This document shows positions 61,251 through 64,000 of a stretch of DNA of 64,000 nt, in pieces. Under the pieces are notes generated by a model. It had not been told where the DNA came from and did no database searches. It worked only from the letters and a program-made list of their open reading frames with translations. Position numbers and translations under genes: made by a program. The number at the start of each line of letters is the position of its first letter. Position 1 is the first letter of the stretch. The stretch comes from Monosiga brevicollis MX1 (taxonomy: Eukaryota > Opisthokonta > Choanoflagellata > Craspedida > Salpingoecidae): contig NW_001865047.1 of NCBI RefSeq assembly GCF_000002865.3, forward strand, positions 929,511 through 993,510, given 5' to 3'.

Positions 61251-61627
61251 ACGCGTCTCTCAGACTTGCACCCGGGTTTGGCCCGCGATGTACAAACTGT
61301 CGCAGTAGACTTTTTGTTTTCTTTTTGTTTTCTCGCTTTCTTTGACTCGTTCGTTTGTATCTTTTGTCTTTTTTGCTCTCCTTTATGCAGAGGTATCTGA
61401 CCCCTTTTGTTCTCTCCAGACGCTTTCCAAATTGAGACCGTGCTGAAGCCACCAAGAACCACCCAGTGCAATGAAACCGAGGCAGTGGTGACAGGAATAG
61501 GGAGCGCTCAAGCCGAGAAGGGAGCAAGCTTCGAGGGTGATAGGGTTAGGGTTGATTGAATTGGGCGGCCTGAGGGCGTGATGCGCAGCATCCTTATGTT
61601 GGGTCAGACGCGATAGACTTGGCGCTT

Positions 61628-62440
61628 CTATGGTTGTTGTTGTTGTTGTTGTTGTTGCTGTTGCTGTGGTTGTGGTTGGGGTTGGGGTGGCGGTTGGTTT
61701 GTGGAGGCCGAGGCCGATTGGTCGTGCCGGGCGATAAACTGGTCCATGAGGGTGGTGGGGTTTTTTACGGGTGAGGACACGGCTGCTTTGTAGCCTAAGA
61801 GGGGCAGGAAGAGTCATCGCGTGCAAAGGTGAGAGGGTGGGTTGGTGGAAGGCACGAGGATTTGCCGAGACACGGGGAGAAGTCCAGTGCATCTGCTCGT
61901 GCATACCTTGAACAAATTCGGTAATACTTTGCTTGTAAATGGTGATGAGCTCGGTCAAGATGGACTGGCTGCTCTCCTTACCCGAGGCCTACAGAAGCGG
62001 GTGTGAGACGCCAAGAAGATGAGCTGCAATGCCAGGCAAGCAATCCTCGGTGAGACCGCATGGTCGAGGCTGGACACACATAGAGGGCTGAACTGTGCGC
62101 GCGAATCTCTTGCACGGCGGCACGCTGCTCGGCGCCGACCTCGCTTTCCTTTTCTGTTGTGCAAACCCATGCATGGCGAGGAGAGGAAAATGAGCCAGAA
62201 GGTAAGAGCGTGGGAGCTGAAGGGGCGATGTGGCACGGGAAGCCAGCGGGGAGCAAGGGGCGCACGATGTGCGCGCGCACAACCGTGGGCACGGGTCTCT
62301 GAGGTGGGGGGGGATTTACCATCATCGCGCCAGGTGTCGAGGTACGTTTGAACGGCCTTCTGAAGCACGGCTCGCCGCTGTGCCCAAGTCAGGTTGCTCC
62401 ATGTGGTTGGGGGCTTGTACCTTTGAGGGAAACGACGCAT
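61628..62440 (-). CDS. Unrecognised small spliced gene with polyglutamine C-terminus
   Basis: I do not recognise this gene. Four exons are suggested: about 62321-62440 (starting MRRFPQRYKPPTTW with AQRRAVLQKAVQTYLDTW), about 62095-62165 (VGAEQRAAVQEIRA), about 61905-61990 (SILTELITIYKQSITEFVQ) and 61628-61800 (GYKAAVSSPVKNPTTLMDQF, then a PQ/poly-Q run encoded by CAA and CAG units, stop at 61628). The predicted protein is about 150 residues, mostly helical and soluble. The polyQ comes from a GTT-type repeat on the plus strand (61632-61660). The exon joins are plausible but not proven. Confidence 0.5.
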
Positions 62441-63024
62441 CAAGCGCACACATTGATGAGACGGCCGAGATCAAACCAGCGGGCACGCAGAGGAGAGTCG
62501 GTGCATTTGGCACAATCCAGCGCGCCAAACACCCTCACCCCCACCACCATCGAACACAAGGACTCCAGCACATCAAACAGCACCAACCAGTCTGGGTTGG
62601 GAAGCGGGCGAGTCGCCACGGTCCATTCACGCCACATGGCCCTGCACCACCGCTGCACCATATTTTTTTTTTTTTTTTTTTTTACCGAATCGTCGTCCGC
62701 ATTTATTTTGTGTGTTGATGGAGAAGATGAATCTAAAATGGGGGATGATGCAGATTTGATAACAAACAGAGTGGTTGTAAATGTAGTAGAAAAGAAGGAA
62801 ATGGTGTGAGTATGTAGACAAGCTGCTTGTGACGCGATCTTTCGCGGGCCTTTTCTCTGACATGGACCGTGCCTCCATCTGTATCTCTGCCTCTGCCTTA
62901 AATCCAACTTAATCTTTGCCATTGAATGACTCTCCCCGTCTTTGTCTCTTCAATTTGTCTTCAACTTGTGTCTGTCTCTACCTCTGCATTGCAGTTCGTT
63001 TCTCTCTCTCACTCTCAAACCCTG

Positions 63025-63184
<160 letters not shown>

Positions 63185-63353
63185 CTCGGCTGTGCTCGCT
63201 GGTGCTGGTCCTCTCGGTATCCTGCCGTGTCAGGGGGTGTGGAGGAACGGGCGGCCGGGCGCTGGGTCTTGTGGCCTGTTGAACGGGGTGGCTTATGAAT
63301 GTTTGTGGTTGGCAGGTCTTGAACAACAACTTGGGTGTCAGTACTACGCCAAA

Positions 63354-63647
63354 ATGGCAGCAGCTCGGGTGGTCATGCAGGGGTGGCAACGTGCCTTGGT
63401 GCGTCCGGGCAGTCTCATTACGCAGCGCGGCGTGCATGCGGCCGCGCCTCTGGCCCGCCACGAGCCCGGGGCCACACCGACCGAGCCAGAGCAGGCTGCT
63501 GACACGCCAGACGCCGAAGCGTCGGAGCCCAAGCCCGCGTCAGACAACTCACAGTCAGACATGCCGCGTGAGTACAACGGTCCCAAGGGCCCCGAGCCCA
63601 CCCGCTATGGTGACTGGGAACGCAAGGGCCGCGTGTCTGACTTTTAA
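63354..63647 (+). CDS. SDHAF4: Succinate dehydrogenase assembly factor 4
   Basis: Small mitochondrial chaperone that binds flavinylated SdhA and hands it to SdhB during complex II assembly. 97 residues. The N-terminus (MAAARVVMQGWQRALVRPGS) is rich in Arg and lacks acids, fitting a mitochondrial presequence; an acidic low-complexity linker follows; the C-terminus GPKGPEPTRYGDWERKGR then VSDF is the diagnostic motif of the family (DUF1674). Family members are usually about 100-140 residues, so this is a short but complete form. An upstream non-coding exon is possible. Confidence 0.93.
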   Translation: MAAARVVMQGWQRALVRPGSLITQRGVHAAAPLARHEPGATPTEPEQAADTPDAEASEPKPASDNSQSDMPREYNGPKGPEPTRYGDWERKGRVSDF

Positions 63648-63799
63648 GCCGAGTTATGCAGCGGGTCTGTCGGTGGCCGGTTGATCGACTCCTTGTTCCT
63701 TATTTTCTGGGCCGTGTGCCGTCGTGTGCCGTGTGCCGTGTGCCGTGTGCCAAGAGCTGCTGGGCAGTCTGAACAATTCAAATCTTCTCTCTAGCCCTT

Positions 63800-63982
63800 T
63801 CATCGCCTCGGTACCGGACATGTTTCTGTTAGCTTGAGGAACACGTACTCTTGAGGAACTGAGCGGCTGTCGTGCGGGACGTTGGCCGGGTCCCACCACT
63901 TGAGGTGTCTCCGTATCAATGCATCGTCCATTGGCTCGACCCGTTTGGCCCGTTGGCAGAGCTCAGGGCTCGCGCCAAGCAC
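63800..63982 (-). CDS. Partial exon of an unrecognised minus-strand gene at the window edge
   Basis: An open stretch reads ELCQRAKRVEPMDDALIRR then HLKWWDPANVPHDSRS and stops at 63800; it may continue past the window or be spliced. A GTACGTG word within it (near 63842-63848) is a good donor, so the downstream part may be intron. The composition (charged and aromatic residues, WWDP) looks coding, but I recognise no family. Confidence 0.35.
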   Translation of the reverse strand: MLGASPELCQRAKRVEPMDDALIRRHLKWWDPANVPHDSRSVPQEYVFLKLTETCPVPRR

Positions 63983-64000
63983 TCAGATTCCAGCAACACT

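Noticed and set aside
61541-61554. TAGGGTTAGGGTTG, a telomere-like word
   Set aside because: Only about two TTAGGG units with unique genes on both sides; too short to mean a telomere or a fusion point.

Overview
The window looks like nuclear DNA of an intron-rich, GC-rich unicellular relative of animals, most likely a choanoflagellate resembling Monosiga. This is inference. It rests on introns of about 60-120 bp with GT-AG borders, very long CT and GT microsatellites, and a gene set that mixes general eukaryotic genes (RPS2, STT3, MetAP2, VPS33, NAPRT, SDHAF4) with families typical of the animal lineage: a RING-TRAF zinc finger-PDZ ligase, a PET-LIM protein, a retinoblastoma pocket protein, a G-alpha subunit, and huge cysteine-rich receptors with NPxY-like tails. 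A run of 487 N marks an assembly gap inside a CT tract.

Positions 1-18,416 hold two head-to-tail paralogous minus-strand genes (here A, 78-6895; B, 10867-18416). I resolved their exons by reading splice sites against each other. Each encodes a single-pass type I membrane protein of about 1,700 residues: signal peptide, five tandem golvesin/Xly-like beta-domains, a long TNFR-like cysteine-rich array, a short conserved juxtamembrane domain, a Thr-rich stalk, one membrane span, and a short acidic tail with conserved NPM and RENPx(F/Y) motifs. The copies share 13 intron positions, but nine consecutive introns of B are absent from A. Between them lies a degenerate plus-strand locus with a PD-(D/E)XK nuclease-like part and a protein-kinase-like part (8458-10345).

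Positions 19.5-34.8 kb hold nicotinate phosphoribosyltransferase (minus), a G-protein alpha subunit (plus), a myotubularin with an unusual C2-PH-GRAM-phosphatase-FYVE layout (minus), and a PDZRN/LNX-like RING-PDZ ligase (minus). After about 2.6 kb without a gene I can support, 37.4-49.6 kb hold VPS33 (plus), an Rb-family pocket protein (minus) with an E2F-type site upstream, and a PET-LIM protein (minus).

Positions 50-64 kb hold methionine aminopeptidase 2 (minus), ribosomal protein uS5/RPS2 (plus), a type II inositol polyphosphate 5-phosphatase with a C2-like tail (plus), an intronless STT3 (plus), an unrecognised small gene (minus), SDHAF4 (plus) and the edge of another minus-strand gene. 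Two phosphoinositide phosphatases, VPS33 and a FYVE protein all bear on endosomal membrane identity, but I see no sign that they are co-regulated. Exon borders were read by eye; they are firm for genes A, B, G-alpha and RPS2 and approximate elsewhere.
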